Shown here in pieces: positions 17,784 through 25,938 of a stretch of DNA of 64,000 nt (the stretch's first letter is position 1; each line of letters starts with the position of its first letter). This DNA is from Thiohalocapsa sp963698775. Its GTDB lineage: Bacteria > Pseudomonadota > Gammaproteobacteria > Chromatiales > Chromatiaceae. Where the stretch lies: NCBI GenBank assembly GCA_963698775.1, contig CAVOSE010000075.1:7885-71884 (forward strand), in the 5' to 3' direction. The notes below the pieces were generated by a model. The model was not told where the DNA came from and ran no database searches. It was given only the letters and a program-made list of their open reading frames with translations. A program made the translations under genes and the position numbers.

Positions 17784-17902
17784 CCATCAAGCGGTCGGTT
17801 ACAAACCTCCGGGCGGCCCGTGCCGGCAAACCTGCCGCCCAACGAGCGGGTTCCGGCTCCCTGCCAGCCACGTACAAGAAGACCGCAGCCGCTGCGCCAT
17901 GA
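17780..17902 (+). CDS. Micro-ORF (40 aa) bridging murG and murC
   Basis: An ATG at 17780 overlaps the murG stop (ATGA, 17780-17783). The frame runs 40 codons and ends with a TGA whose first two bases lie in the murC ATG (ATGA, 17899-17902). The peptide starts MTIKRSVTNLRAARAGKPAA, is strongly basic (R/K-rich, alanine-rich) and has no recognisable domain. Both junctions are the same 4-nt type as elsewhere in the cluster, and the same arrangement fills the mraY-murD gap. It may be a translated small protein or only a coupling leader for murC. Confidence 0.4.
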   Translation: MTIKRSVTNLRAARAGKPAAQRAGSGSLPATYKKTAAAAP

Positions 17903-19338
17903 ACGCCCATCGCACCCACAGCGCTAGTTACATGGGCCGCATGCGCCGACTTCACTTCATTGGTGTCGGTGGCGCGGGCATGAGCGGCATTGCCGAATTG
18001 ATGGCCAATCTGGGCTACGAGGTGCAGGGCTCGGATCGCCGGGAGAGCCCGGTAACGGAGCGGTTGCGTGGGCTCGGTGTGCAGGTCTTCATCGGTCATC
18101 GTGCGGAACAGATCGAAGACGTGGACGCGGTGGTGGTGTCGACGGCCATCGATACCAACAACCCGGAGATCATTGCGGCGCGCGCGGAGCGCATCCCGGT
18201 GGTGCGACGTGCCGAGATGCTCGCCGAACTGATGCGTTTCCATTATGGCGTCGCGGTGGCAGGTACTCACGGCAAGACAACCACCACCAGCCTGATCGCA
18301 AGCGTGCTGGCCGAGGCTGGTCTGGACCCGACCTTTGTCATTGGAGGACTACTGAACAGCGCCGGTGCCAACGCTCGATTGGGCAGCAGCAAATACCTGA
18401 TTGCCGAGGCCGATGAGAGCGACGCGTCGTTCTTGTTCCTGCAGCCGATGATGGCGGTGGTGACCAACATCGACGCCGACCACATGCACACCTATGGCAA
18501 CGACTTCGGTCGGTTGCGCAACACCTTCGTCGAATTCCTGCACCACCTGCCGTTTTATGGTCTCGCCATGCTGTGCATCGACGACGCCGAGGTGGCGTCG
18601 TTGCTGCCGACCCTGGCTCGCCCGGTGCGCACCTACGGCACCCACGCCGACGCTGACATCCGTGCCGACAATGTCCGCCAGCAGGGCACGAAGATGTACT
18701 TCGATGTGCACTACGACGGAGCCAGCGCCCTGGCGATCGAGCTCAACCTGCCTGGACGGCACAACATGCTCAACGCGCTAGCCGCCGTCGGCATCGCATT
18801 GGAACTCGGCGTCGATGAGGAGGCGATCCAACGGGCGCTGGCGAATTTCCAGGGCATCGGTCGGCGCTTCGTGGTCAGCGATTGCACCACCTCTGACGGT
18901 CGAGCGTTCACGCTCATCGACGACTACGGCCACCATCCGCGCGAGGTGCAGGCCACCATGGATGCAGCCCGTGGCAGTTGGCCCGAGCGGCGCCTGGTGC
19001 TGGTATTCCAACCCCATCGCTATTCCCGCACCCAGGAGCAGTTCGACGACTTCGTGCACGTGTTGTCCGAGCCGGACCTGCTGGTGCTGTGCGACGTCTA
19101 CCCTGCCGGCGAGCAGCCGATACCGGGCGCTGACGGTCGCAGTTTGGCGCGCGCCATCCGCCAGCGCGGCCTGTTGGAGCCCCTGTTTGCGCAGCACCTC
19201 GCCGAGGTGCCGGAACTGTTGGACAAATTGTTGTTGGATGGCGATCTGGTGCTGGTCTCCGGTGCTGGAGACATCGGCGCGCTGGCGGCCCGTTTGCCGG
19301 GTCAATTGCGCACGGTTGCGGGTGAGGGCGACACATGA
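17899..19338 (+). CDS. murC: UDP-MurNAc:L-alanine ligase MurC
   Basis: MurC starts the stem peptide by ligating L-alanine to UDP-MurNAc. The product is 479 residues from the ATG at 17899, with MRRLHFIGVGGAGMSGIAELM near residues 15-35, the ATP loop AGTHGKTTTTS at about 121-131, EADESDASFLFLQP and DDYGHHPREVQAT. The start is favoured because E. coli MurC has a similar short lead before the Rossmann motif, and because it overlaps the upstream micro-ORF stop. Earlier in-frame starts lie inside murG. The next gene starts within its stop codon. Confidence 0.95.
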   Translation: MNAHRTHSASYMGRMRRLHFIGVGGAGMSGIAELMANLGYEVQGSDRRESPVTERLRGLGVQVFIGHRAEQIEDVDAVVVSTAIDTNNPEIIAARAERIPVVRRAEMLAELMRFHYGVAVAGTHGKTTTTSLIASVLAEAGLDPTFVIGGLLNSAGANARLGSSKYLIAEADESDASFLFLQPMMAVVTNIDADHMHTYGNDFGRLRNTFVEFLHHLPFYGLAMLCIDDAEVASLLPTLARPVRTYGTHADADIRADNVRQQGTKMYFDVHYDGASALAIELNLPGRHNMLNALAAVGIALELGVDEEAIQRALANFQGIGRRFVVSDCTTSDGRAFTLIDDYGHHPREVQATMDAARGSWPERRLVLVFQPHRYSRTQEQFDDFVHVLSEPDLLVLCDVYPAGEQPIPGADGRSLARAIRQRGLLEPLFAQHLAEVPELLDKLLLDGDLVLVSGAGDIGALAARLPGQLRTVAGEGDT

Positions 19339-19787
19339 GCGCACTCGCTGCAATCGCGTCGACGCTACGTGGCGAGTTGTGCCGGGGCGAACCGCTCGCG
19401 CGCCATACCAGCTGGCGTGTCGGGGAGCCGGCCGCGCGCCTATACCGTCCCGCCGACCGTGACGACTTGGTCGCGTTTCTGCGCGCCCTCGCCGCGGACG
19501 AGCCGCTGCTGTGGCTTGGGCTTGGAAGCAATCTGTTGATCAGCGCTGCCGGCTTCCCTGGCACCGTGATCCAGACCACCGCGCGGCTGATCGAGGCGGC
19601 GGGACTCAAGGGAAGCCGGATAGGCGGGGCTGAGGTGTCGCCAAAGCACGCCAATTTCATCATCAAAACGGGCACCGCCAGCGCTCGCGAAATCGCCTTA
19701 CTGATCGACCGGGTCCAGGCGGAGGTTGAGCGCGGCAGCGGTATTCGACTAATACCCGAGGTGCATCGGGTGGGAGAACTGAGCTGA
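19335..19787 (+). CDS. murB: MurB (UDP-N-acetylenolpyruvoylglucosamine reductase) with large in-frame internal deletion
   Basis: MurB reduces UDP-GlcNAc-enolpyruvate to UDP-MurNAc with FAD and NADPH. Both ends of a type I MurB are clear: HTSWRVGEPAARLYRPAD and LWLGLGSNLLI at the N-terminus, LIEAAGLKG, VSPKHANFI and LIPEV with the conserved glutamate at the C-terminus. The product is only 150 residues; family members are about 300. It jumps from GFPGTVIQTT directly to ARLIEAAGLKG (about 19570-19590). About 150 residues are missing: most of the FAD domain, the arginine of the YRSV region and the catalytic serine of the GSVFRNP motif. The frame stays open and the 4-nt and 1-nt junctions with murC and ddl are intact. 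It is probably inactive if the sequence is right. Confidence 0.88.
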   Translation: MSALAAIASTLRGELCRGEPLARHTSWRVGEPAARLYRPADRDDLVAFLRALAADEPLLWLGLGSNLLISAAGFPGTVIQTTARLIEAAGLKGSRIGGAEVSPKHANFIIKTGTASAREIALLIDRVQAEVERGSGIRLIPEVHRVGELS

Positions 19788-20749
19788 TGAACCGAGATCC
19801 GGCCGAGTTCGGCAAGGTCGCGCTGCTGCTGGGCGGTCGCGCCGCCGAACGCGAGATATCGCTGAAGAGCGGGGCGGCGGTGCTTGCGGCACTGCAGCGG
19901 ATGGACGTTGACGCCCATGCGGTCGATCCGGGGCCCGATGTCCTCGAGGTGCTGCGCGCCGGCGACTACGACCGCGCGTTCATCATCTTGCACGGGCGCG
20001 GCGGCGAGGACGGCCAGATGCAGGGGGCGTTGGAGACCATCGGTCTGCCCTACACGGGTTCCGGCGTGCTCGGCTCCGCTATCGGCATGGACAAGTATCG
20101 CACCAAGCTGATTTGGGCCGGGGCCGGCATCCCCACCGCGGAGTTCGCGCTGCTCTTTAGCGCGGACGACCTCCCGCTCGCTGCGGCCCTGGGCTATCCG
20201 CTGATGATCAAGCCGGCACAAGAGGGTTCCAGTATTGGCATGGCCCGGGCCGAGAACGCTGCTGAACTCGAGAGTGCCTGGCGTGCCGCAGCGCGATTCG
20301 ACAGCGCGGTACTCGCCGAGCGCTGGATCCCCGGTGCTGAGTTCACCTGCGCCATCCTCAACGGCCGGGCGCTGCCGTTGATCCGCATCGAGACGCCGGA
20401 AGTGTTCTACGACTTCGAGGCCAAGTATCACGCCAACACGACCCGCTATCTGTGTCCTTGCGGCCTACCGCCCGATGACGAGGCCGCGTTTCAGTCGCTT
20501 TGCCTACGTGCCTTTGAGACCGTGGGTGCCAGCGGCTGGGGGCGCGTTGACTTCATGCTCGACGCGGATGGCGCGCCGAACCTGTTGGAGGTCAACACCG
20601 TGCCAGGCATGACCGATCACAGCTTGGTGCCGATGGCGGCAAGCGCCGAAGGCATCAACTTCGACAGCCTGTGCATGCAGGTGCTGGCGACGGCGCTGCC
20701 GGCCGTGGGACAACCTTCGACCTCTGAGGCGCATGGAGGGCGCAGGTGA
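19787..20749 (+). CDS. ddl: D-alanine--D-alanine ligase
   Basis: Ddl makes the D-Ala-D-Ala dipeptide used by MurF. The 320-residue product starts with KVALLLGGRAAEREISLKSG, then HGRGGEDGQMQGALE near residues 68-82, the ATP-grasp loop KPAQEGSSIGMARAE and the C-terminal EVNTVPGMTDHSLVPMAA near 269-286, which holds metal-binding and substrate residues. It shares one base with the murB stop and overlaps the ftsQ start by 4 nt. This is the DdlB position of the dcw cluster. Confidence 0.96.
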   Translation: MNRDPAEFGKVALLLGGRAAEREISLKSGAAVLAALQRMDVDAHAVDPGPDVLEVLRAGDYDRAFIILHGRGGEDGQMQGALETIGLPYTGSGVLGSAIGMDKYRTKLIWAGAGIPTAEFALLFSADDLPLAAALGYPLMIKPAQEGSSIGMARAENAAELESAWRAAARFDSAVLAERWIPGAEFTCAILNGRALPLIRIETPEVFYDFEAKYHANTTRYLCPCGLPPDDEAAFQSLCLRAFETVGASGWGRVDFMLDADGAPNLLEVNTVPGMTDHSLVPMAASAEGINFDSLCMQVLATALPAVGQPSTSEAHGGRR

Positions 20750-21570
20750 CAACGACCGCTGCATCGATGGCCGCGGATGTGGGCGCAGACCCGCGACCGA
20801 TCGTGGTCGACCCGCCGGTCAGTCGCTGGGCGTTGATCGCTCGGCTCCTGACGGCCGTGGTCATCCTTGGCGCGTTGATCTGCGCCGGCTTCATTGCCCT
20901 GCAATGGGAGCCTCGGCTGCTGCCGATTCGGGTCGTGACCATCGATGGCGAGATGCGGGGGCTGTCCAAGCAGTCGCTGCAACAGACCATCGACGATCAC
21001 ATCAGCGGCGGGATCCTGACTCAGGATCTGGCCGAGTTGAAGGCCGAGGTGGAGGCGCTGCCCTGGATCGACACCGCCAGCGTCCGTCGCATCTGGCCGG
21101 ACCGGATCGTGGTCACGGTGCGTGAGCACGAAGCGATTGCGCGTTGGGGCGAGAACGGCCTCGTTACCGCCGCCGGTGTCGTGTTCCGGCCGCGTGATGG
21201 ACGACTGCCCGCGGGGCTGGCGCGCCTCGATGGTGCCGACGACATGGCCCCGGAGGTGGTGGAGCGATTTCAGCGCTGGCATCCGCGCTTGGCCGAACTC
21301 GGCTTGATTATTGACGGTGTCGTGCGTGACGCCCGCGGCGACTGGAGTCTGATGTTGCTGGGCGGAACCGAGCTCTACCTCGGCACCGACGACATCGAGA
21401 TGCGCTTTGAGCGTCTGCTCGCCGCCTACCCGCAGGTGGAAGCGATCGGTATACCGATCCGCATCGACCTGCGTTACAGCAATGGGTTCGCGGTGCGTTG
21501 GCTGCCGAGGGCGAATGCCCGGGCCGAACCGGACCGCGTGGCCGCAACCAAACCTCGTGAACGGAGCTGA
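20746..21570 (+). CDS. ftsQ: Cell division protein FtsQ
   Basis: FtsQ anchors the FtsQLB complex. The 274-residue product has a short cytoplasmic tail, one membrane span at about residues 29-52 and a POTRA domain (about 58-128) with LPIRVVTIDGEMRGL and LPWIDTASVRRIWPDRIVVTVREHEAIARWG, the latter a typical FtsQ signature. The beta domain follows. The start is GTG at 20746, overlapping the ddl stop (GTGA). ftsA starts 4 bp after its stop. Confidence 0.94.
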   Translation: MTTTAASMAADVGADPRPIVVDPPVSRWALIARLLTAVVILGALICAGFIALQWEPRLLPIRVVTIDGEMRGLSKQSLQQTIDDHISGGILTQDLAELKAEVEALPWIDTASVRRIWPDRIVVTVREHEAIARWGENGLVTAAGVVFRPRDGRLPAGLARLDGADDMAPEVVERFQRWHPRLAELGLIIDGVVRDARGDWSLMLLGGTELYLGTDDIEMRFERLLAAYPQVEAIGIPIRIDLRYSNGFAVRWLPRANARAEPDRVAATKPRERS

Positions 21571-21574
21571 ATGA

Positions 21575-22798
21575 ATGGCGAGACGTAGTGAAAAGAACCT
21601 GGTGGTCGGGCTCGACGTCGGCACATCGAAGGTCGCCGCTCTGGTCGGCGAGGTCAAGGCGGATGACACCATCGAGATCGTCGGTATCGGTACGCATCCG
21701 TCCCATGGCCTGAAGAAGGGCGTCGTCGTGGATATCGAGTCCACGGTGCAGTCCATTCAGCGCGCGGTGGAAGAGGCCGAGTTGATGGCCGGCTGCGAGA
21801 TCCACTCGGTGCATGTGGGCATCGCCGGCAGCCATATCCGCAGCCTGAACTCCCACGGTATCACCGCGATCAAGGAGCATGAGGTGGGTCAGGCGGACGT
21901 GGACCGGGTCATTGAAGCCGCGCGCGCGGTGGCGATTCCGGCGGATCAGAAGATCCTGCACATCCTGCCCCAGGACTTCATCATCGATGATCAAGAGGGC
22001 ATTCGTGAGCCCATCGGCATGAGCGGCGTGCGCCTGGAGGCGCGCGTGCACATGGTCACTGGTGCGGTCAGCGCCGCCGAGAACATCGTCAAGTGCATTC
22101 GTCGCTGTGGCCTGGAAGTCGACGATCTGGTGCTCGGCCAGCTCAGTTCCAGTTTGGCGGTGTTGCGTGAGGACGAGAAGGAGCTCGGCGTCTGCGTGGC
22201 AGACATCGGTGGCGGCACCACCGACCTCGCCGTGTTCACCGACGGTGCTATCCGCCACACCAAGGTCATCCCCATCGCCGGCGATCAGATCACGAACGAC
22301 ATCGCCACCTTCTTCCGCACGCCGCGTTTGCATGCACAAGACATCAAGGTGCGCCATGCCTGTGCCCTGTCGTCCATGGGCGTCAGCGAGGACATCGAGG
22401 TGCCGAGTATCGGCGAGCGCCCGGCGCGGCAGTTGTCCCGTCAGAACCTTGCGCAGGTGGTCGAGGCCCGCTACAGCGAATTGCTGGGTCTATTGCACGA
22501 CGATTTGCGTCGCACCGGCTTCGAAGAACACGTGGCGGGCGGGCTGGTGCTGACTGGCGGCAGCGCGAAGATGGAGGGCGTACTTGAACTGGCCGAACAA
22601 ATTTTCCACATGCCCGTTCGGCTCGGTTTGCCGCAGTACGTCACCGGCCTCGAAGAGACCATCGCAGATCCGGCCTATGCCACCGGTGTGGGACTGCTCA
22701 TCTACGCGCAGCAGCACCGATTTCGCGATGGTTCCGACTATGCCGAAGGTACCGGGTTGCTCGGACGTTTACGCAAGTGGTTCAAGGGCAACTTCTGA
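21575..22798 (+). CDS. ftsA: Cell division protein FtsA
   Basis: FtsA is the actin-like protein that tethers FtsZ to the membrane and recruits later division proteins. The 407-residue product has the phosphate-1 loop GLDVGTSKVAALVG near residues 10-23, VDIESTVQSIQRAVEEAE, the second loop VADIGGGTTDLAVF near 209-222, and GGLVLTGGSAKMEGV. It ends in the amphipathic helix LLGRLRKWFKGNF used for membrane binding. About 208 bp separate it from ftsZ, the largest gap inside the cluster after mraZ, so an ftsZ promoter may lie there. Confidence 0.97.
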   Translation: MARRSEKNLVVGLDVGTSKVAALVGEVKADDTIEIVGIGTHPSHGLKKGVVVDIESTVQSIQRAVEEAELMAGCEIHSVHVGIAGSHIRSLNSHGITAIKEHEVGQADVDRVIEAARAVAIPADQKILHILPQDFIIDDQEGIREPIGMSGVRLEARVHMVTGAVSAAENIVKCIRRCGLEVDDLVLGQLSSSLAVLREDEKELGVCVADIGGGTTDLAVFTDGAIRHTKVIPIAGDQITNDIATFFRTPRLHAQDIKVRHACALSSMGVSEDIEVPSIGERPARQLSRQNLAQVVEARYSELLGLLHDDLRRTGFEEHVAGGLVLTGGSAKMEGVLELAEQIFHMPVRLGLPQYVTGLEETIADPAYATGVGLLIYAQQHRFRDGSDYAEGTGLLGRLRKWFKGNF

Positions 22799-23006
22799 CG
22801 CGCGGCCGCTTGGTCGCATGCGTCGGGGCGGCGCCCGGGGCCGCCGACCTCAACCGGGACCAAGGATGTCGGGATCTCGATCCCCAGCATGCGGCGAGTG
22901 GAGCGCCGATCAACGCAGTATGAATTCGGGCAATCGTTCCCGGTGGCCCGACGGGAAAGCAGCGCACTTAAGCAACAGTCAACAGCAAGTCGAGAGGAGA
23001 CAGCTC

Positions 23007-24182
23007 ATGTTCGAACTCATGGATACCCAGACCCAGACGGCGGTGATCAAGGTGATTGGCGTCGGTGGTGGTGGCGGCAACGCGGTCAACCACATGGCCG
23101 CGGCAAATATTCAGGGTGTCGATTTCATCTGTGCCAACACGGATGCGCAGGCACTGGAGAACGCCACCGTCAAGACGATCTTGCAACTCGGCGCCGGCAT
23201 CACAAAGGGGTTGGGCGCGGGGGCCGATCCCGAGATTGGCCGCAAGGCGGCGGAAGAGGATCGCGACCGGATCAAGGAGGCCCTAGACGGCTCCGACATG
23301 ATCTTCATCACCGTTGGCATGGGCGGCGGCACCGGTACCGGCGCCGCGCCCGTGGTGGCGGAGGTCGCGCGCCAGCTCGGGATTCTGACCGTCGCGGTGG
23401 TCACCAAGCCGTTCCCGTTCGAAGGCACCAAGCGGAGCAAGATCGCGCTGGAAGGCATCCAAGAGTTGGCCAAGCATGTCGATTCGCTGATCACGATCCC
23501 GAACGAGAAGCTGCTGCAGGTCCTCGGCAAGGACATGAGTCTGCTGAATGCCTTTAGTTCGGCCAACGACGTCCTGCTCAACGCTACCCAGGGCATCGCG
23601 GAACTGATCACCCGCCCGGGCCTCATCAATGTCGACTTCGCCGACGTCAAGACCGTGATGTCGGAAATGGGGGTGTCGATGATGGGCACCGGTGCCGCCA
23701 CTGGTGAGAATCGCGCCCGTGAGGCTGCCGAGGCGGCGATCAACAGCCCACTGCTGGAAGACATCGACCTTGCCGGCGCAAAGGGTATTCTGGTAAATAT
23801 CACCGCAGGTCTGAGTCTAACCATTGGTGAGTTCGACGAGGTTGGTAACACCGTCCGTGACTTCGCCGACGAGGAGGCCACCGTCGTCGTTGGTACCGTC
23901 ATCGATCCGGAATTGGAAGACGAACTACGCGTCACGGTGGTCGCGACCGGTCTAGGCAATGCCCGCGCCCAAAGCCTTCCGTCTCGTGGCGAAGAGCCGA
24001 GGTTTCACGTGGTCAACACTCCGCGTGATCATGATGCCGCTGCGCCGGACTACCATGACATGGACCAACCGGCGTACGCGCGCAGCAAGCGCAGCGCGGT
24101 CGGAGGTGCGGCGGTCGAGCAGTCGGCAGGGGATCTGGACTATCTCGACATCCCAGCCTTCCTGCGCCGCCAGGCGGACTGA
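23007..24182 (+). CDS. ftsZ: Cell division GTPase FtsZ
   Basis: FtsZ polymerises into the Z-ring. The product is 391 residues from the ATG at 23007, with KVIGVGGGGGNAVNHM at residues 15-30, the tubulin signature GGGTGTGAAP near 106-115, and the T7 synergy loop with NVDFADVKTVM. A variable linker follows (about 320-375), then the C-terminal peptide DYLDIPAFLRRQ that binds FtsA and ZipA. GAGAGGAG upstream acts as ribosome binding site. The frame is open upstream into ftsA, but only 23007 gives a normal N-terminus. Confidence 0.97.
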   Translation: MFELMDTQTQTAVIKVIGVGGGGGNAVNHMAAANIQGVDFICANTDAQALENATVKTILQLGAGITKGLGAGADPEIGRKAAEEDRDRIKEALDGSDMIFITVGMGGGTGTGAAPVVAEVARQLGILTVAVVTKPFPFEGTKRSKIALEGIQELAKHVDSLITIPNEKLLQVLGKDMSLLNAFSSANDVLLNATQGIAELITRPGLINVDFADVKTVMSEMGVSMMGTGAATGENRAREAAEAAINSPLLEDIDLAGAKGILVNITAGLSLTIGEFDEVGNTVRDFADEEATVVVGTVIDPELEDELRVTVVATGLGNARAQSLPSRGEEPRFHVVNTPRDHDAAAPDYHDMDQPAYARSKRSAVGGAAVEQSAGDLDYLDIPAFLRRQAD

Positions 24183-24453
24183 GCCGGGGCTATCCACGTG
24201 GTCGTCCTCGAATGATTCCTGCTGTCGCGCTAGGATAATCCCTAGCATCTTAACTTCAGTAAAAACAAAGGGTTTGCTGAAAAAGAGATTTGGTGCTTGA
24301 TAATAATCCGGGAAAACCCTAACATGGGCGTTAAGAGAATCCGGACGCGTCCGACCCGTTTCGGGCGGGCGCGCATATTTTTTGGGTACCAAGCCACACG
24401 CGGGCCAAAGTCGAGCGCTGCGCTCTGGTTCCGATGCGTAGGGAGGAACTGCG
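24183..24453 (+). promoter_or_regulatory. ftsZ-lpxC spacer with a likely lpxC promoter
   Basis: This 271-bp gap is AT-rich between about 24230 and 24330. TTGCTG at 24274-24279 and TTGATA at 24297-24302, 17 bp apart, are a plausible sigma-70 pair, overlapping a GATAATAAT run. The ribosome binding site of lpxC is GGGAGGA at about 24440. No terminator for ftsZ is seen, so read-through from the dcw cluster remains possible. The promoter call is an inference from spacing. Confidence 0.45.
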
Positions 24454-25365
24454 ATGATCCGCCAAAGAACGCTGAAGAACGTGATCCGTGCCACCGGTGT
24501 CGGTCTGCATACGGGCAACAAAGTCTATCTGACCCTGCGTCCAGCAGCCCCCGATACCGGTGTCGTGTTTAGACGAGTCGATCTCGACCCACCGGTCGAC
24601 ATTCATGCCTGCCCCTCCAACGTCGGCGATACGCGTCTGTCTACGACGTTGGTCAATGGCGACGCGAAGATCTCGACGGTCGAGCACCTGCTGTCGGCGT
24701 TCGCCGGTCTCGGCATCGATAACGCCTATGTAGATGTGAGTGCCGCGGAGGTTCCGATCATGGATGGAAGCGCGGGGCCCTTCGTGTTTCTGATCCAATC
24801 CGCTGGCATCGAAGAGCAACACCGCCCCAAGCGGTTCATCCGCATCAAACACCCAGTGGTGGTGGAAGACGGGGACAAGTTTGCGCGCTTCGACCCCTTC
24901 GATGGCTTCAAGGTCGGCTTCTCCATCGACTTCGATCACCCGGCATTTACTTCGCGCTTGCAAGAGGCGACGGTGGACTTCTCGTCAACCTCCTTCGTTA
25001 AAGAGGTGAGCCGTGCGCGCACCTTCGGCTTCCTGCGTGACATCGAGGCGTTGCGTCAGCAGAATCTGGCTTTGGGGGGCAGTCTCGACAACGCGGTCGT
25101 CGTTGACGATTTTCGAGTGCTGAATGACGACGGTCTGCGCTATGAAGACGAGTTCGTGCGGCACAAGATCCTGGATGCCATCGGCGATCTCTACCTGCTT
25201 GGACATTCGCTGGTTGGCGCATTCCGGGGTCACAAGTCTGGCCACGCGCTAAACAATCGTCTGCTGCGCGCGCTGATGGCGGATGAGGCGGCTTGGGAAG
25301 AAGTCACGTTCGAGGATTCGAACGAGGCACCGATCAGCTATGCCCGGCCCGTGTTGGTCAGCTAG
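24454..25365 (+). CDS. lpxC: UDP-3-O-acyl-N-acetylglucosamine deacetylase LpxC
   Basis: LpxC performs the committed step of lipid A synthesis, a zinc-dependent deacetylation. The 303-residue product (E. coli 305) begins MIRQRTLKNVIRATGVGLHTG. Zinc and catalytic residues are visible: STVEHLLSAFAG with the histidine near 78, EVPIMDGSAGPF, and HKILDAIGDLYLLGH near 236-250 with the histidine/aspartate pair, followed by HKSGHALNN near 260. Its position after ftsZ is the standard end of the dcw region. It is convergent with the DUF721 gene, only 9 bp away. Confidence 0.97.
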   Translation: MIRQRTLKNVIRATGVGLHTGNKVYLTLRPAAPDTGVVFRRVDLDPPVDIHACPSNVGDTRLSTTLVNGDAKISTVEHLLSAFAGLGIDNAYVDVSAAEVPIMDGSAGPFVFLIQSAGIEEQHRPKRFIRIKHPVVVEDGDKFARFDPFDGFKVGFSIDFDHPAFTSRLQEATVDFSSTSFVKEVSRARTFGFLRDIEALRQQNLALGGSLDNAVVVDDFRVLNDDGLRYEDEFVRHKILDAIGDLYLLGHSLVGAFRGHKSGHALNNRLLRALMADEAAWEEVTFEDSNEAPISYARPVLVS

Positions 25366-25374
25366 GCTTTAGTG

Positions 25375-25833
25375 CTAATCGGTCGATGCCCGTGCTGCAA
25401 GGCTTTCTGCGAGGCGACGCAGGCTGTTTTGCAAGTCGGCGTCTGTAATCCCTTTGGCGGCCTGCGCCAAATGTGCGGCTGCCGCGGATGCTGAAAAGGT
25501 GCCGGCGTCAGTGGTTGCCGTCGGCAGACTCGAGGCGCGCTCTGGCAGGGCGCGCGCACGGCACTCAACAACGGCCACGTCGAGGCGCTGGAGATGATCG
25601 ACGAGCTGGGGCACAAGAAACTTCAGCCGGCTGACCCAGGTAGGGGAATCCACCGAGACGACGAGAAGGCCATCGTGCAACGATGCCTGCTTGCAGTGTG
25701 GGCGGATTGCTTCGGGAATAGCGCTTCGCACCGCCTGCAAGAGACTGTCGCGCCGTTGGAGCTCGTTGAGTAGTGCAGCGACCGCGTCGCTGCGGCGGAG
25801 ATATCCACGGACATGGCGGGCGGTGTCGGGCAT
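25375..25833 (-). CDS. DciA-like DUF721 protein
   Basis: The 152-residue product matches DUF721: an N-terminal helical region followed by the core strand pattern DGLLVVSVDSPTWVSRLKFLVPQL near residues 53-76, which resembles the KH-like fold of DciA. DciA proteins load the replicative helicase DnaB in bacteria lacking DnaC. The C-terminal part is alanine-rich and probably disordered. This gene commonly sits between lpxC and an M23 peptidase in gammaproteobacteria, as here, diverging from the peptidase. The helicase role is by family inference. Confidence 0.78.
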   Translation of the reverse strand: MPDTARHVRGYLRRSDAVAALLNELQRRDSLLQAVRSAIPEAIRPHCKQASLHDGLLVVSVDSPTWVSRLKFLVPQLVDHLQRLDVAVVECRARALPERASSLPTATTDAGTFSASAAAAHLAQAAKGITDADLQNSLRRLAESLAARASTD

Positions 25834-25938
25834 GTTCGGCTCGGTAGTATCTGACTCGTCGCAAATAACGATTTGATTGGGGGCGGGGGCGCTTTCGCGT
25901 ACCCCCTGAACGATTATTAACTAAAGATCGGAGTTACG

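Noticed and set aside
18914..20431. 505-codon minus-strand frame across murC, murB and ddl
   Set aside because: It crosses three well-supported genes and owes its length to high third-position GC.
22584..23006. Upstream in-frame extension of ftsZ into ftsA
   Set aside because: The extra 141 codons have no FtsZ character; a strong ribosome binding site and the canonical N-terminus are at 23007.
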